Assembly (NCBI GenBank): GCA_024275575.1
Contig: JAJRYV010000135.1
Coordinates: 1-37,990, forward strand
Reading direction: 5' to 3'
From: a bacterium
GTDB lineage: Bacteria > Zhuqueibacterota > Zhuqueibacteria > Zhuqueibacterales > Geothermadaptataceae
DNA: 37,990 nucleotides
How positions within the stretch are numbered: the stretch's first letter is position 1; every line of letters starts with the position of its first letter. The notes under the pieces were generated by a model. The model did no database searches and was not told where the DNA came from. It was given only the letters and a program-made list of their open reading frames with translations. Shown one piece after another: positions 15,722 through 23,857 of the stretch. The translations under genes and the position numbers were made by a program.

Positions 15722-17803
15722 TCAATGCTTTTTTTCAGTAGAGTGTTCATTCGTTGCCGCCGCAACCAGCTTCTCCATCGCCGGGGTCACCATGAGTTCG
15801 ATTTGCCCGGGGTTTTCAGCAGCGGCGATGAACCATTTCTTTACCTCAGCAAAATCAGAGGCCCGAGATTCCCCTGCCTTTTCAAGAATTTCCAGCGCCC
15901 GCAAAGCGAACGCGGCGCAATGTGCCAACGCTTCACTAAGCGGACGAATTTCCTGCAATACCGGTGAAATCCTGATGATTTCATCCAGTTGCTCATGATT
16001 TTTTTGCCACAGTTCGAGGTCATATCGCAGTTTCTGCACCTGTTCAAACGTGCGTTTTTGCAAATACCGATCGACGGTTTTACCGAACTCTCGCGCAACT
16101 TTCGCATCCGGGCGCGCGGCGTCGATGACGCGTGTCAGCGGCGATGATGAAGTGTGTTCACGCAGGTCGTTACGGCGGTAAATTTTCACCGGTTCAACCA
16201 CGTCGACAAAGTTTTTTAAAGCGGTAATATCATGGCCGCGGGTGAGGCGCCGCAACATCATTTCGTAGTTCTTTTCGTGCGTCAGGCCATGCTCTTCCAA
16301 CTGCCGGGAAATGATTTCCAGGCGGCGATACATGTCATCGACATCGTTGACATTCGCAGGCGACCATAAACGTTCGGCAATGGCTGCGGTGCGCGGCCAG
16401 ATGCGCGAATCGATATTTTCAGGCGAGACGAATTCCGACCACATCGTCGCCTCACCCCCGAGAATGAGTTTCTGTTCAGAAGCGTTCAAAGGCGTATCAG
16501 CCGGCAGCGGGTCGGTGAGATAATGAAATGCAGTGGGTTGAATCAGATCGATGTAATAACCTTTCGAAAGAAGACTGCGAAAGCCTGCTCTCGCCGCATC
16601 AACCATGGCCGTGGTGCCACGCCATGACTGGATGACGATGTTTCGCGGCATGGATTCGTGCAAAATTTCTTCCCAACCGATCATGATTTTTCCATGTCTG
16701 GTGAGAATTTCCAACACATGGCGATTAAAATAGGCCTGCAGCGCAGCATTGTCTTTGATGCTGTTTTTTTTCATAAAAGCCTGAATTTCGGGATTTTTAT
16801 TCCAGTGTTCCGCTTTGTGATAGTCCCCCTGCTCCACTTCATCGCCTCCGATATGGAAAAAAGGATCGGGGAAAAGGGCTGCCATTTCGCCAAAAAAATT
16901 ATCGAGAAATTCCAGTACGGTGGCTGAAATTGGATTTATCGCCGGGTATTTTATTCCCCAGCCCCGTTCGATTTTATAGGGGCCGGGCGCACTGCCGAGT
17001 TCGGGATATCCCACCAGCCATGAGGCGGCATGGCCAGGCACGTCAAATTCCGGCACCACGCGGATGCCGCGGTTTTCTGCATAAGTGAGAATATCTTTGA
17101 CCTGTTCCTGCGAATAATAAAACCCGTCCGAACCGAGTTCATGCAATTTTGGATAGATTTTCGATTCGATGCGAAAACCCTGATCTTCGCTCAGGTGCCA
17201 GTGCAAAACATTCATTTTCATCGCAGCCATACCGTCGAGGTTGCGCTTGATGACCTCCACCGGCATAAAATGACGGCCCACATCGATGAGCAATCCACGC
17301 CACTGAAATCGCGGCTGATCGATGATTTCGCAGCCCGGAAAAAAATAACCATCGCCATCAGCATTTAAGAGTTGCAACAAGGTTTCGAGGCCGTGTTTGG
17401 CACCGATATCATTTTCAGCCTGCAGCAAAATTTGACCGGCGTCGACGGTCAATGTGTAACTTTCATCTTCACCGAGTTGCACGGAACCGGCACGTCTGTA
17501 GTTGATGAGCAGTGACGGCTGTGCGACTTCCTCGCCCGGCTGCAACACATGCTGTTCAAAAAACAAACCGGTGCGTTCACCGAGGCGACGCAGGAACCGT
17601 GTTGCTGTTGCATAAAACCGCTGCTGCGGGGCGCCGGTGATGGCGATTTTAAAATCGGCCTGCAGGCGGTATTCCCCTGTTGTGGATGAAATTTCTGCCG
17701 GTTTCGGCATCAGATTAAATTGCATGTTTTTTCCCTCTGCCGGTAATAATGATGTTGAAATTAAAAAAAACAAGATTGCGCCAAAATCAGTTTTCATTGC
17801 CAT
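15722..17803 (-). CDS. Beta-N-acetylhexosaminidase, glycoside hydrolase family 20
   Basis: This enzyme removes terminal GlcNAc or GalNAc from glycans or chito-oligosaccharides, 693 residues. An N-terminal hydrophobic segment (residues 8-22, ending LLPAEGKN) indicates export. Residues ~28-160 are the GH20b beta-domain (NLMPKPAEI...). The TIM barrel starts at FQWRGLLIDVGRHFMP (~167-181). The substrate-assisted catalytic pair D321-E322 is in FHIGGDE. NVLHWHLSEDQGFRIES and PEFDVPGHAASW are family marks. The ~190-residue C-terminal extension (after ~505) is helical and charged, of unknown role. It lies downstream of a ROK kinase and a NagC-like regulator on the same strand, giving an amino-sugar use unit. 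A 182-base gap separates it from the kinase. Confidence 0.94.
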   Translation of the reverse strand: MAMKTDFGAILFFLISTSLLPAEGKNMQFNLMPKPAEISSTTGEYRLQADFKIAITGAPQQRFYATATRFLRRLGERTGLFFEQHVLQPGEEVAQPSLLINYRRAGSVQLGEDESYTLTVDAGQILLQAENDIGAKHGLETLLQLLNADGDGYFFPGCEIIDQPRFQWRGLLIDVGRHFMPVEVIKRNLDGMAAMKMNVLHWHLSEDQGFRIESKIYPKLHELGSDGFYYSQEQVKDILTYAENRGIRVVPEFDVPGHAASWLVGYPELGSAPGPYKIERGWGIKYPAINPISATVLEFLDNFFGEMAALFPDPFFHIGGDEVEQGDYHKAEHWNKNPEIQAFMKKNSIKDNAALQAYFNRHVLEILTRHGKIMIGWEEILHESMPRNIVIQSWRGTTAMVDAARAGFRSLLSKGYYIDLIQPTAFHYLTDPLPADTPLNASEQKLILGGEATMWSEFVSPENIDSRIWPRTAAIAERLWSPANVNDVDDMYRRLEIISRQLEEHGLTHEKNYEMMLRRLTRGHDITALKNFVDVVEPVKIYRRNDLREHTSSSPLTRVIDAARPDAKVAREFGKTVDRYLQKRTFEQVQKLRYDLELWQKNHEQLDEIIRISPVLQEIRPLSEALAHCAAFALRALEILEKAGESRASDFAEVKKWFIAAAENPGQIELMVTPAMEKLVAAATNEHSTEKKH

Positions 17804-17985
17804 GATTTCTACCTGTCAAATGTGAAAAGTTGGTGGATGCCGCTTTACAAACGGTGCGACAAACTCGAATAACTTTTACTCAAACTGAACAATTATCCCT
17901 ATACAGACTCCGACAAGATGCGGGGGCTGAGCTTGTCTAGGTCCGAATCGCTCCGCCTGGTTTTCCAAGCCTGTAGCCGGCGAAT
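17804..17985. repeat. Gap with GC-rich repeat-like element between GH20 and ROK kinase genes
   Basis: The part from about 17908 to 17990 contains GACAAG (17912-17917) pairing with CTTGTC (17932-17937). It also has ATCGCTCCGC (17947-17956), the reverse complement of GCGGAGCGAT in the hypA-hypC gap. Its base composition differs from the AT-rich rest of the gap. This fits a dispersed intergenic element, but two 10-base matches are weak evidence. Confidence 0.3.
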
Positions 17986-18936
17986 TCAACGGTTGACCAA
18001 TGCGGCCGCACCACGTATAGCCGAATGGCCGTCTTGCATATCGGCCATTAAAACCTGTGCTTCTCGTTTATATATATTGAGTGAATTTTGTCTGAAGCTG
18101 TCGATGGTTGGTTTTAACAGCAAGTCACCGGCTTTTGCCAGACCGCCAAATAAGATGATGGCTTCCGGGTTAAATATCACCGCAAGATTTGCCAGTGCCG
18201 GGCCCAGAACAGCGCCGGTGAATGCGAAAACCTCACCTGCCAGCGCATCGCCGCGGTCGGCGGCGCGGGCAATTTTTTCTGCTGTCAGCACAGCCGGCGG
18301 GATAGCGTGCAACACACTTGCGCACTGTTTTTGCGCCATCAGCATGGAGGCGCTGCGGCAAATCCCTGTTGCCGAGACATAAGTTTCGAGGCAGCCGGCG
18401 CGCCCACAGGCGCAATCGCGCCCGCCCGGCTCGACGATGATATGCCCCAGTTCCCCGGCAAGTCCGTCGGTGCCATAGTAAATCTCGCCGTTGAGAATGA
18501 TGCCGCAGCCAAGACCGGTTCCCAAAGTCAGCACGATGAAATTTTTCATACCCTTGGCCACCCCGAAAACCATTTCTTCCAATGCCGCAGCATTGCCATC
18601 GTTGGTGATCACCGTTTTCACCTTAAAATGGTTCTGCATAATTTTGACAAATGCCACCTCACCCCAGTTCAGATTTGCCGGTGATTCGATGGTGCCGCGA
18701 AAAAAATTCGCCATGGGCGCCGCCGCACCAATTCCGGACAGGGCAAACTCACCCGGCATCAACGCCAGCAGCTGCTCAATTTCATCGATCAGCCGGCCTA
18801 AAAACGCTGACGATTGCTCGTATTTCTGCGTTGAAAATGAAGATTCCTGCAATACCCGGCCCTCGCTGCTGATGAGACCAAGCGCGGTATTGGTTCCTCC
18901 GATATCGATTCCGGCAAATAGTTTTTCTTTGTCCAT
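17986..18936 (-). CDS. ROK-family sugar kinase
   Basis: This is a cytoplasmic sugar kinase of the ROK type. Numbered from a TTG at 18945 it has 319 residues; I prefer the ATG at 18936 (MDKEKLFAGIDIGGTN). The phosphate-1 motif is GIDIGGTNTALG (12-23). The catalytic Asp is D116 in ITNDGNAA, and LTLGTGLGCGI is the phosphate-2 loop. The ROK zinc site is complete: H168 in GELGH, then C178, C180 and C185 in CACGRAGC. Glucokinase or N-acetylglucosamine/N-acetylmannosamine kinase are the options. The GH20 neighbour and the NagC-like regulator directly upstream (10 bases) favour an amino sugar. No ribosome site is visible; coupling to the upstream gene is likely. Confidence 0.88.
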   Translation of the reverse strand: MDKEKLFAGIDIGGTNTALGLISSEGRVLQESSFSTQKYEQSSAFLGRLIDEIEQLLALMPGEFALSGIGAAAPMANFFRGTIESPANLNWGEVAFVKIMQNHFKVKTVITNDGNAAALEEMVFGVAKGMKNFIVLTLGTGLGCGIILNGEIYYGTDGLAGELGHIIVEPGGRDCACGRAGCLETYVSATGICRSASMLMAQKQCASVLHAIPPAVLTAEKIARAADRGDALAGEVFAFTGAVLGPALANLAVIFNPEAIILFGGLAKAGDLLLKPTIDSFRQNSLNIYKREAQVLMADMQDGHSAIRGAAALVNR

Positions 18937-18946
18937 TGTAGTCAAT

Positions 18947-20158
18947 TTAAACGGTGATTCTGAAATCGCTGAATATTTCTTTGATGGCCAGCGTGGCAGC
19001 GCCGACCAGGCGCGGACTCTCTTTCAGTGAACTCGGCTGCAAGTTTATTTTTTTGGCCCGGCCCGAAAACGTTTTGCGCTCTACTGTACGCACGATTTCA
19101 GGATAGATGATGTCCCATGCCTGGGCGAGTTTGCCGCCGAGAATAATCATTCCGGGGTCGACAGTTTTGATGATTGTGGATATTCCCAGGCCAAGATAAT
19201 AGCCGGTTTGCAGCAAAACCTTCCTTGCGACCGCATCCCCGCCAAAGGCAAACCCGATGATATCCTGCAGTGAAACTGCCGGTATAACGTCGGGTTTGAC
19301 GCCTTTATGTTTATAATACCGGGCAACCGTGGCGCGGTCACAGGCATAGGCTTCCCAGCAGCCCCGGTCGCCACAGGCGCAAGGCTCGCCGTTTTCGAAA
19401 AGTGTGATATGGCCAAACTCGCCGGCGGCAAAATTTTCGCCGGCCAACAATTTTTTACCGACGACGATGCCTGTCCCCAGGCCGACGCCAACAGATAAAA
19501 AAATGAATTCACCAAGTTGTGAACGAAACCGGCCAAACCACAGTTCAGCAAGGGCTGAAGCTTTGGCGTCATTTTCGATCGACAAAATACCGATATGAGG
19601 ATTGATCTCGCGAATGAGTTGCCCGAGTTCGAGATTTTGCCAGCCGAGATTAGGTGCATAGCGCACTTGCGCCCGTATGCTGTCAACAATCCCGCCGACA
19701 CTGACGCCCAGACCTGCCAGTTGGCCGATGCTGTTTTTCTGCTGTAAATCAGCGAGTTTTTCCAAACATCGTGCGATAAAAGCTTTGCCCTGCTGCGGTT
19801 GCGTTACCATGCTGGTCGCCTCAACCATATTGCCGTCGATTGTAAAAACTGCAATATGCGTCAGCGATGAATCCATGTTGACAGCACCGACATAATGGCC
19901 CTTTGAATTGATGCTCAGGTTGTAGGGGTTGCGGCCGACGTTTCTATCGGCGTTGACTTCCTCCGAAATGAGGTTTTCCTGCAGCAGGCCGGCAACGATA
20001 CTGGAGACGGTGCTCTTGTTCAGTCTGGTCAGTCGGGCGATACTGACGCGTGAGATCGGCTGTTTCTCACGAATGATGTTGAGTACGACCGCGCGGTTGA
20101 TATTGCGAACGACCCTGGAGTTGCCGCTGATAAAATTCTGCTTTTCTTTTTCCGACAT
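18947..20158 (-). CDS. ROK-family transcriptional repressor (NagC/Mlc/XylR type)
   Basis: This sugar-responsive repressor has 403 residues from the chosen ATG at 20158. An in-frame ATG at 20221 would add 21 residues but gives a longer N-terminus than NagC-type proteins usually have. The winged HTH is at about residues 20-65 (PISRVSIARLTRLNKSTVSS). The ROK domain follows, with the phosphate-1 Gly motif replaced by GAVNMDSSLTHIAVF. It retains SIENDAKASALAE with the Asp and the zinc motif GEFGHITLFENGEPCACG...GCWE. Loss of the first glycine motif is normal for regulators that bind but do not phosphorylate sugars. It probably controls the downstream ROK kinase and GH20 genes in response to a sugar or sugar phosphate. 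Confidence 0.88.
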   Translation of the reverse strand: MSEKEKQNFISGNSRVVRNINRAVVLNIIREKQPISRVSIARLTRLNKSTVSSIVAGLLQENLISEEVNADRNVGRNPYNLSINSKGHYVGAVNMDSSLTHIAVFTIDGNMVEATSMVTQPQQGKAFIARCLEKLADLQQKNSIGQLAGLGVSVGGIVDSIRAQVRYAPNLGWQNLELGQLIREINPHIGILSIENDAKASALAELWFGRFRSQLGEFIFLSVGVGLGTGIVVGKKLLAGENFAAGEFGHITLFENGEPCACGDRGCWEAYACDRATVARYYKHKGVKPDVIPAVSLQDIIGFAFGGDAVARKVLLQTGYYLGLGISTIIKTVDPGMIILGGKLAQAWDIIYPEIVRTVERKTFSGRAKKINLQPSSLKESPRLVGAATLAIKEIFSDFRITV

Positions 20159-20335
20159 AATTTTTTCATTAATTTCAATTAGTTGTTCAAACAAACCAAA
20201 TATTATCCCCATTGTCAACATTTTTCAGGAAAAATACAAAAAAAGAAACTATTCCGTATGAGAGCTACCTTAATACTGGCCAGAGATAAAACCCAGCGAA
20301 TGCATGTTTTTAATAATGGAACGCCTCATTTCATT

Positions 20336-20364
20336 TTGAAAAGAAAATAGTGTTACTTTATTAG
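20336..20364 (+). promoter_or_regulatory. Possible sigma-70-type promoter for the haem-uptake pair
   Basis: TTGAAA (20336-20341) and TATTAG (20359-20364) are 17 bases apart in the AT-rich 399-base gap between the ROK repressor and the TonB receptor. The -10 box is a poor match, and FCB bacteria often use a different consensus, so this is weak. The gap also contains an in-frame but unlikely upstream ATG at 20435. Confidence 0.25.
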
Positions 20365-20462
20365 TTTTTCTAAAATAAAGATATTCCTGTCGGCATAAAA
20401 AACATAAGCGAACATAAACAAAATTAGGATATTAATGCATTTATTGCAATATCGGATTCGCT

Positions 20463-20479
20463 TTGGCACATCTCTTGAT
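20463..20479 (+). promoter_or_regulatory. Imperfect sigma-54-like -24/-12 element
   Basis: TTGGCAC (20463-20469) is followed after 5 bases by TTGAT (20475-20479). The sigma-54 consensus is TTGGCAC-N5-TTGCA/T, so the -24 half is perfect and the -12 half lacks the critical C. It lies about 80 bases before the receptor start. It is of interest only because a sigma-54 activator with a haem-pathway-like domain is encoded in the same window. Confidence 0.25.
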
Positions 20480-20557
20480 ATTCAAAGCACATTTAAAAAC
20501 CTTATAATAGTACTCTCGCTATCGAGCAATCCTGGCAGCGTCATTTCGGGAGATAAA

Positions 20558-22747
20558 ATGAGAAAAACCTTTACCAATTTCATGTTTCTGGCCATTCTTG
20601 CAGCCATCACAAGTCCTGTTTGTTTACTGGGTAATAAAAACGGAATAATAAAAGGGACGGTCGCACTGGGCCAGCAAAAAGACCTCGAGCCGGGCGCCAA
20701 CATACTCGTCCTCGGCACAGCCTGGGGTACGACAACCAACCGCACCGGTGAATTTACCCTCACCCGCATTCCCGCCGGAGAATACACACTCGAAGCAACT
20801 TTTATCGGTTTTAAATCGGTGAAAAAACAAAATATCATTGTGCGCTCTGGAGAAATAACGCAGGTGAAGTTCCACTTGCCCGAAAGCATCATCGCTATGG
20901 ACGAGATCGTCGTAACCGGCAGTTTTGTCAAACACTTATTAAAAGACACACCGGTGATAACGGAGGTCATTTCCGCGCAAAAAATCGCTGATACCGGCGC
21001 TTCGGATCTGGTGGAAGTCATCCGCGAGCAGACGGGAATCGAAATCAGTTACGGCATCGGACGGACGCAAAGCGCCCAATTGCAGGGTTTGAACGATAAC
21101 CACGTGCTCATTCTTATCGATGGAGAAAGAATTACCGGCAAAGTCGACGGCGCCCTGGATTTGGGGCAAATTCCCCTCGATCAGATCAAACGGGTAGAAA
21201 CGGTTAAGGGGCCGATGTCATCAATATATGGTTCCGATGCCCTCGGTGGTGTGATCAATATTATCACCAAATCACCGATCAGCGCCCCGCGGGCCACCGC
21301 TTCCATTGATTTCGGGAGCAACGGACGCCAGGATTACCGCCTGGCACTGGCAAAAAAATGGATGAATATCAACAATCAGGACCGTTCACTGGCGTTCAGC
21401 CTCAGCAGCAACTGGAACAAGTATTTTGGCGTCGATTATGTTGAGGAAGATAATTTTTCCGAACTGCCGGCATATGATAAAAAAAACGCCACAGTGAATT
21501 TTCTTTACAAACATGAAAACCACCTCGAATTTGAGCTCAAATCTTCATTTTATAAAGATGAGAACGAATGGCTTTCAGGCGATCGCCGCAACCGCTTCAC
21601 CGATATAACCGGCAACACAAAAACCGGCATGGTGGGGCGCCTGAAATATAGTTTTGCGCCGCGCTTTAGCCTGCAGGGTGTCGCTAATTTTTCCGGTAAT
21701 GAACACACACTGGATGAGTATGCCGCTTCCGGAAAACTGGTGAAATCGGATGTGAGCTATACCTCGCTGGCCAATTACCGTTTGCAGGCCACCTTCCTGC
21801 CCTATCAATCGAGCGTGCTCACTTTCGGTATCGAGCAAATCATCGATGCGATCGAATCCGACCGCATCATCGATCGCAAAAAAGATTATACCACCGATGT
21901 GCTCTATGCCGAGAACGAGTGGATCATCTCTGATTTGACGCTGACGCTGGGCGGCCGTTATTCGGACAACTCAGTTTACGGCAGTTTTTTCGCCCCGAAA
22001 ATCTCGGTGCTCTATGCGCTGACCAACGATTTGCGCTTGCGTTTCGGTTACGGACGCGGTTTTCGCCAGCCGAGTATGAAAGAGCTGTTCATCGATTTTT
22101 TCAGCACGGTGGGTTATTCCGTTCGCGGCGAACCGAACCTCAAACCTGAACGTTCCCATGGTTTCAATCTGGGTTTGGAATATAACCGCCAGGGGCTGAT
22201 GTGGCTACGCATCAATTCGTTCTATAATCAGGTCGAATCCTTGATCGACTATTACACCTGGGGTGAGGAAAACGGACATATTGTTTTCAGCTATTATAAT
22301 ATCTACGAAGCGGTCACCAAAGGTGTGGAAATCGACGCTTCGCTGCAATTTTTCGCGGGTTTAAGCGGCGAGGTGGGCTACGGCTACACCAGTGCTGAAA
22401 ACAATAACGGCGTCGATCTGCCCTATCGTGTGCCCCATTTCTTCAAATGGAAATTCGCTTATGATTTTGATTTTTATAACTTGCGAGCAAATATTCGCGG
22501 GCGCTGGTTCGACGAAAAGCCGGTGCTGGATGATCAGGTCAATAAAGATATCTTTTCCGCCGAAGCCCCCATCAATTATTCGTATGTCAGCGCTTATCAT
22601 TTGCTCGATTTCCAGCTTGCTGCCGAACCGCTGAAAAACTACCGGGTGCAGGCGGGGATCAACAATGTCACCAACGAACAATCCTATCCGTTCGGCCAGA
22701 TTAAAGGCCGGGAATATTATATCACCTTTAGGGTCACCATTCAATGA
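20558..22747 (+). CDS. TonB-dependent outer-membrane receptor, probable haem receptor
   Basis: This is a ligand-gated outer-membrane transporter, 729 residues from ATG 20558, which has GGGAG just upstream and is followed by a signal peptide (MRKTFTNFMFLAILAAITSP). An upstream in-frame ATG (20435) would bury the signal. Residues ~27-110 form a carboxypeptidase regulatory-like domain (IKGTVALG...FTLTRIPAGEYTLEATFIGF). Next come the TonB-box-like MDEIVVTG and the plug (LVEVIREQTGIEIS, VLILIDGERITG, VETVKGPMSSIYGSDALGG). The barrel includes GFRQPS...GEPNLKPE, like the FRAP/NPNL motif of haem/haemoglobin receptors, and ends in a C-terminal beta strand (YYITFRVTIQ). The HmuY-like lipoprotein 20 bases downstream supports haem as substrate. 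Cobalamin or a siderophore are alternatives. Confidence 0.9.
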   Translation: MRKTFTNFMFLAILAAITSPVCLLGNKNGIIKGTVALGQQKDLEPGANILVLGTAWGTTTNRTGEFTLTRIPAGEYTLEATFIGFKSVKKQNIIVRSGEITQVKFHLPESIIAMDEIVVTGSFVKHLLKDTPVITEVISAQKIADTGASDLVEVIREQTGIEISYGIGRTQSAQLQGLNDNHVLILIDGERITGKVDGALDLGQIPLDQIKRVETVKGPMSSIYGSDALGGVINIITKSPISAPRATASIDFGSNGRQDYRLALAKKWMNINNQDRSLAFSLSSNWNKYFGVDYVEEDNFSELPAYDKKNATVNFLYKHENHLEFELKSSFYKDENEWLSGDRRNRFTDITGNTKTGMVGRLKYSFAPRFSLQGVANFSGNEHTLDEYAASGKLVKSDVSYTSLANYRLQATFLPYQSSVLTFGIEQIIDAIESDRIIDRKKDYTTDVLYAENEWIISDLTLTLGGRYSDNSVYGSFFAPKISVLYALTNDLRLRFGYGRGFRQPSMKELFIDFFSTVGYSVRGEPNLKPERSHGFNLGLEYNRQGLMWLRINSFYNQVESLIDYYTWGEENGHIVFSYYNIYEAVTKGVEIDASLQFFAGLSGEVGYGYTSAENNNGVDLPYRVPHFFKWKFAYDFDFYNLRANIRGRWFDEKPVLDDQVNKDIFSAEAPINYSYVSAYHLLDFQLAAEPLKNYRVQAGINNVTNEQSYPFGQIKGREYYITFRVTIQ

Positions 22748-22767
22748 ACAATTAGAGGAGTACACCG

Positions 22768-23727
22768 ATGAAATCACTGCAAAAATTTGCCATCATTCTC
22801 ATTTCAATTTCAGTTTTTTTTGCTTGTGAAAACAAAAAGAATCCGGCAAAAAACAATGAAACCGAATATGCCACCATGCAAACGACAAATATCAAGGATG
22901 GCGCCGTCTATTTCAATTTCACCGATGAAAAAACGGTTGCCGTGTATGATTTAAAATTCGGCACCTATAACCGCAGTCCGGAATTTCATCTCAACCCGGC
23001 GCTGCTTGGCGAAGGTTTTGTTGAAATTTATGTTGTGGAAGGCGCGGATATCGCTGATGTCGATACGGTCGATTTTGCCGCATTTTCAACAGATTCCGAT
23101 ACTTCGGTTACCGGTGGCGCCTGGTACAATTATGACTTCCAGACCCACACTCTCTCAGCCAAACAAAACGTCTATGTTTTAAAAACAGCCACCGGCATCG
23201 TCTATAAATTCCAGATTTCCGAATACAAAGCTGATGGTAGCTACGATATCAAATATGCCGCATGGGATGCAACGACCAGTCAATTTGGAACTGAAAGAAC
23301 AGTCAATGTCGCCGGCTCTGCTGCAGAAGAGATTTTCTTTTCCTTCACAAACGGTCTCGTCACCCCTGCCCCGTGGGATATTAAACTCTGCATCATTCAG
23401 ACATATATCGCCGAAGCCGGTTTCTTCATGAGTTTCCCTGCTGTCTTGCTGAACTCCACAGAAGGCGTCGCGGGCGCAGCAGTAACCGACCAAACCTTCG
23501 CCGATGTCGATAAAGACGCGGTCAGCGGTTTGCAACTGGAAAATCCGGAAGCAACAATCGTCGGCGCCGACTGGTTTGATTATGATTCCAATACGCACCG
23601 CGTTGTCAGTAAAGACCTGACCTACGTCATCCAGACCACCGGTGCGGAAAGAGTCAAATTTCATATCACCAATTATTACAACGAAGATGGTGTCTCCGGT
23701 TTCATGACGATCGAATATGAAAAATAA
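22768..23727 (+). CDS. HmuY-like haem-binding lipoprotein with two tandem domains
   Basis: This is a 319-residue surface or outer-membrane lipoprotein. The lipobox is VFFAC with C20 as lipidation site. HmuY proteins take haem from host or environment and hand it to a TonB receptor. The HmuY pattern W-Y/F-x-Y-D..TH..., V/I-Y-V..KT, Y-K-F-I, G-I-Y appears twice. First copy: GGAWYNYDFQTHTLSA, VYVLKTATGIVYKFQISEY (to about residue 170). Second copy: GADWFDYDSNTHRVVS, TYVIQTTGAERVKFHITNYY ending FMTIEYEK (about 185-319). Single-domain proteins of about 210-220 residues are usual, so this looks like an internal duplication. GAGGAG precedes the ATG. It is in an operon with the upstream receptor. Confidence 0.8.
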   Translation: MKSLQKFAIILISISVFFACENKKNPAKNNETEYATMQTTNIKDGAVYFNFTDEKTVAVYDLKFGTYNRSPEFHLNPALLGEGFVEIYVVEGADIADVDTVDFAAFSTDSDTSVTGGAWYNYDFQTHTLSAKQNVYVLKTATGIVYKFQISEYKADGSYDIKYAAWDATTSQFGTERTVNVAGSAAEEIFFSFTNGLVTPAPWDIKLCIIQTYIAEAGFFMSFPAVLLNSTEGVAGAAVTDQTFADVDKDAVSGLQLENPEATIVGADWFDYDSNTHRVVSKDLTYVIQTTGAERVKFHITNYYNEDGVSGFMTIEYEK

Positions 23728-23806
23728 GAGGAGCCATCATTGGCGCTGCATTTAAAGTTGAAAACCTGGTTATGTTTTTGGGGAGAAGGATTTCAGGCTG
23801 GAGCAG

Positions 23807-23842
23807 TAAAAATACCGGAGCCATTTGGGGAGCTGGCTCCGG
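23807..23842 (-). terminator. Intrinsic terminator for the pepD gene
   Basis: CCGGAGCCA (23815-23823) and TGGCTCCGG (23834-23842) form a perfect 9-bp GC-rich stem with a 10-base loop. Read on the minus strand the stem is followed by TATTTTTA. It starts 16 bases after the pepD stop and also separates the convergent lipoprotein gene. Confidence 0.75.
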
Positions 23843-23857
23843 CAAACGAAAAAATTA

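Noticed and set aside
20435-20557. Upstream ATG start for the TonB receptor.
   Set aside because: It would place 41 extra residues before a clear signal peptide and has no ribosome site, while ATG 20558 has GGGAG.
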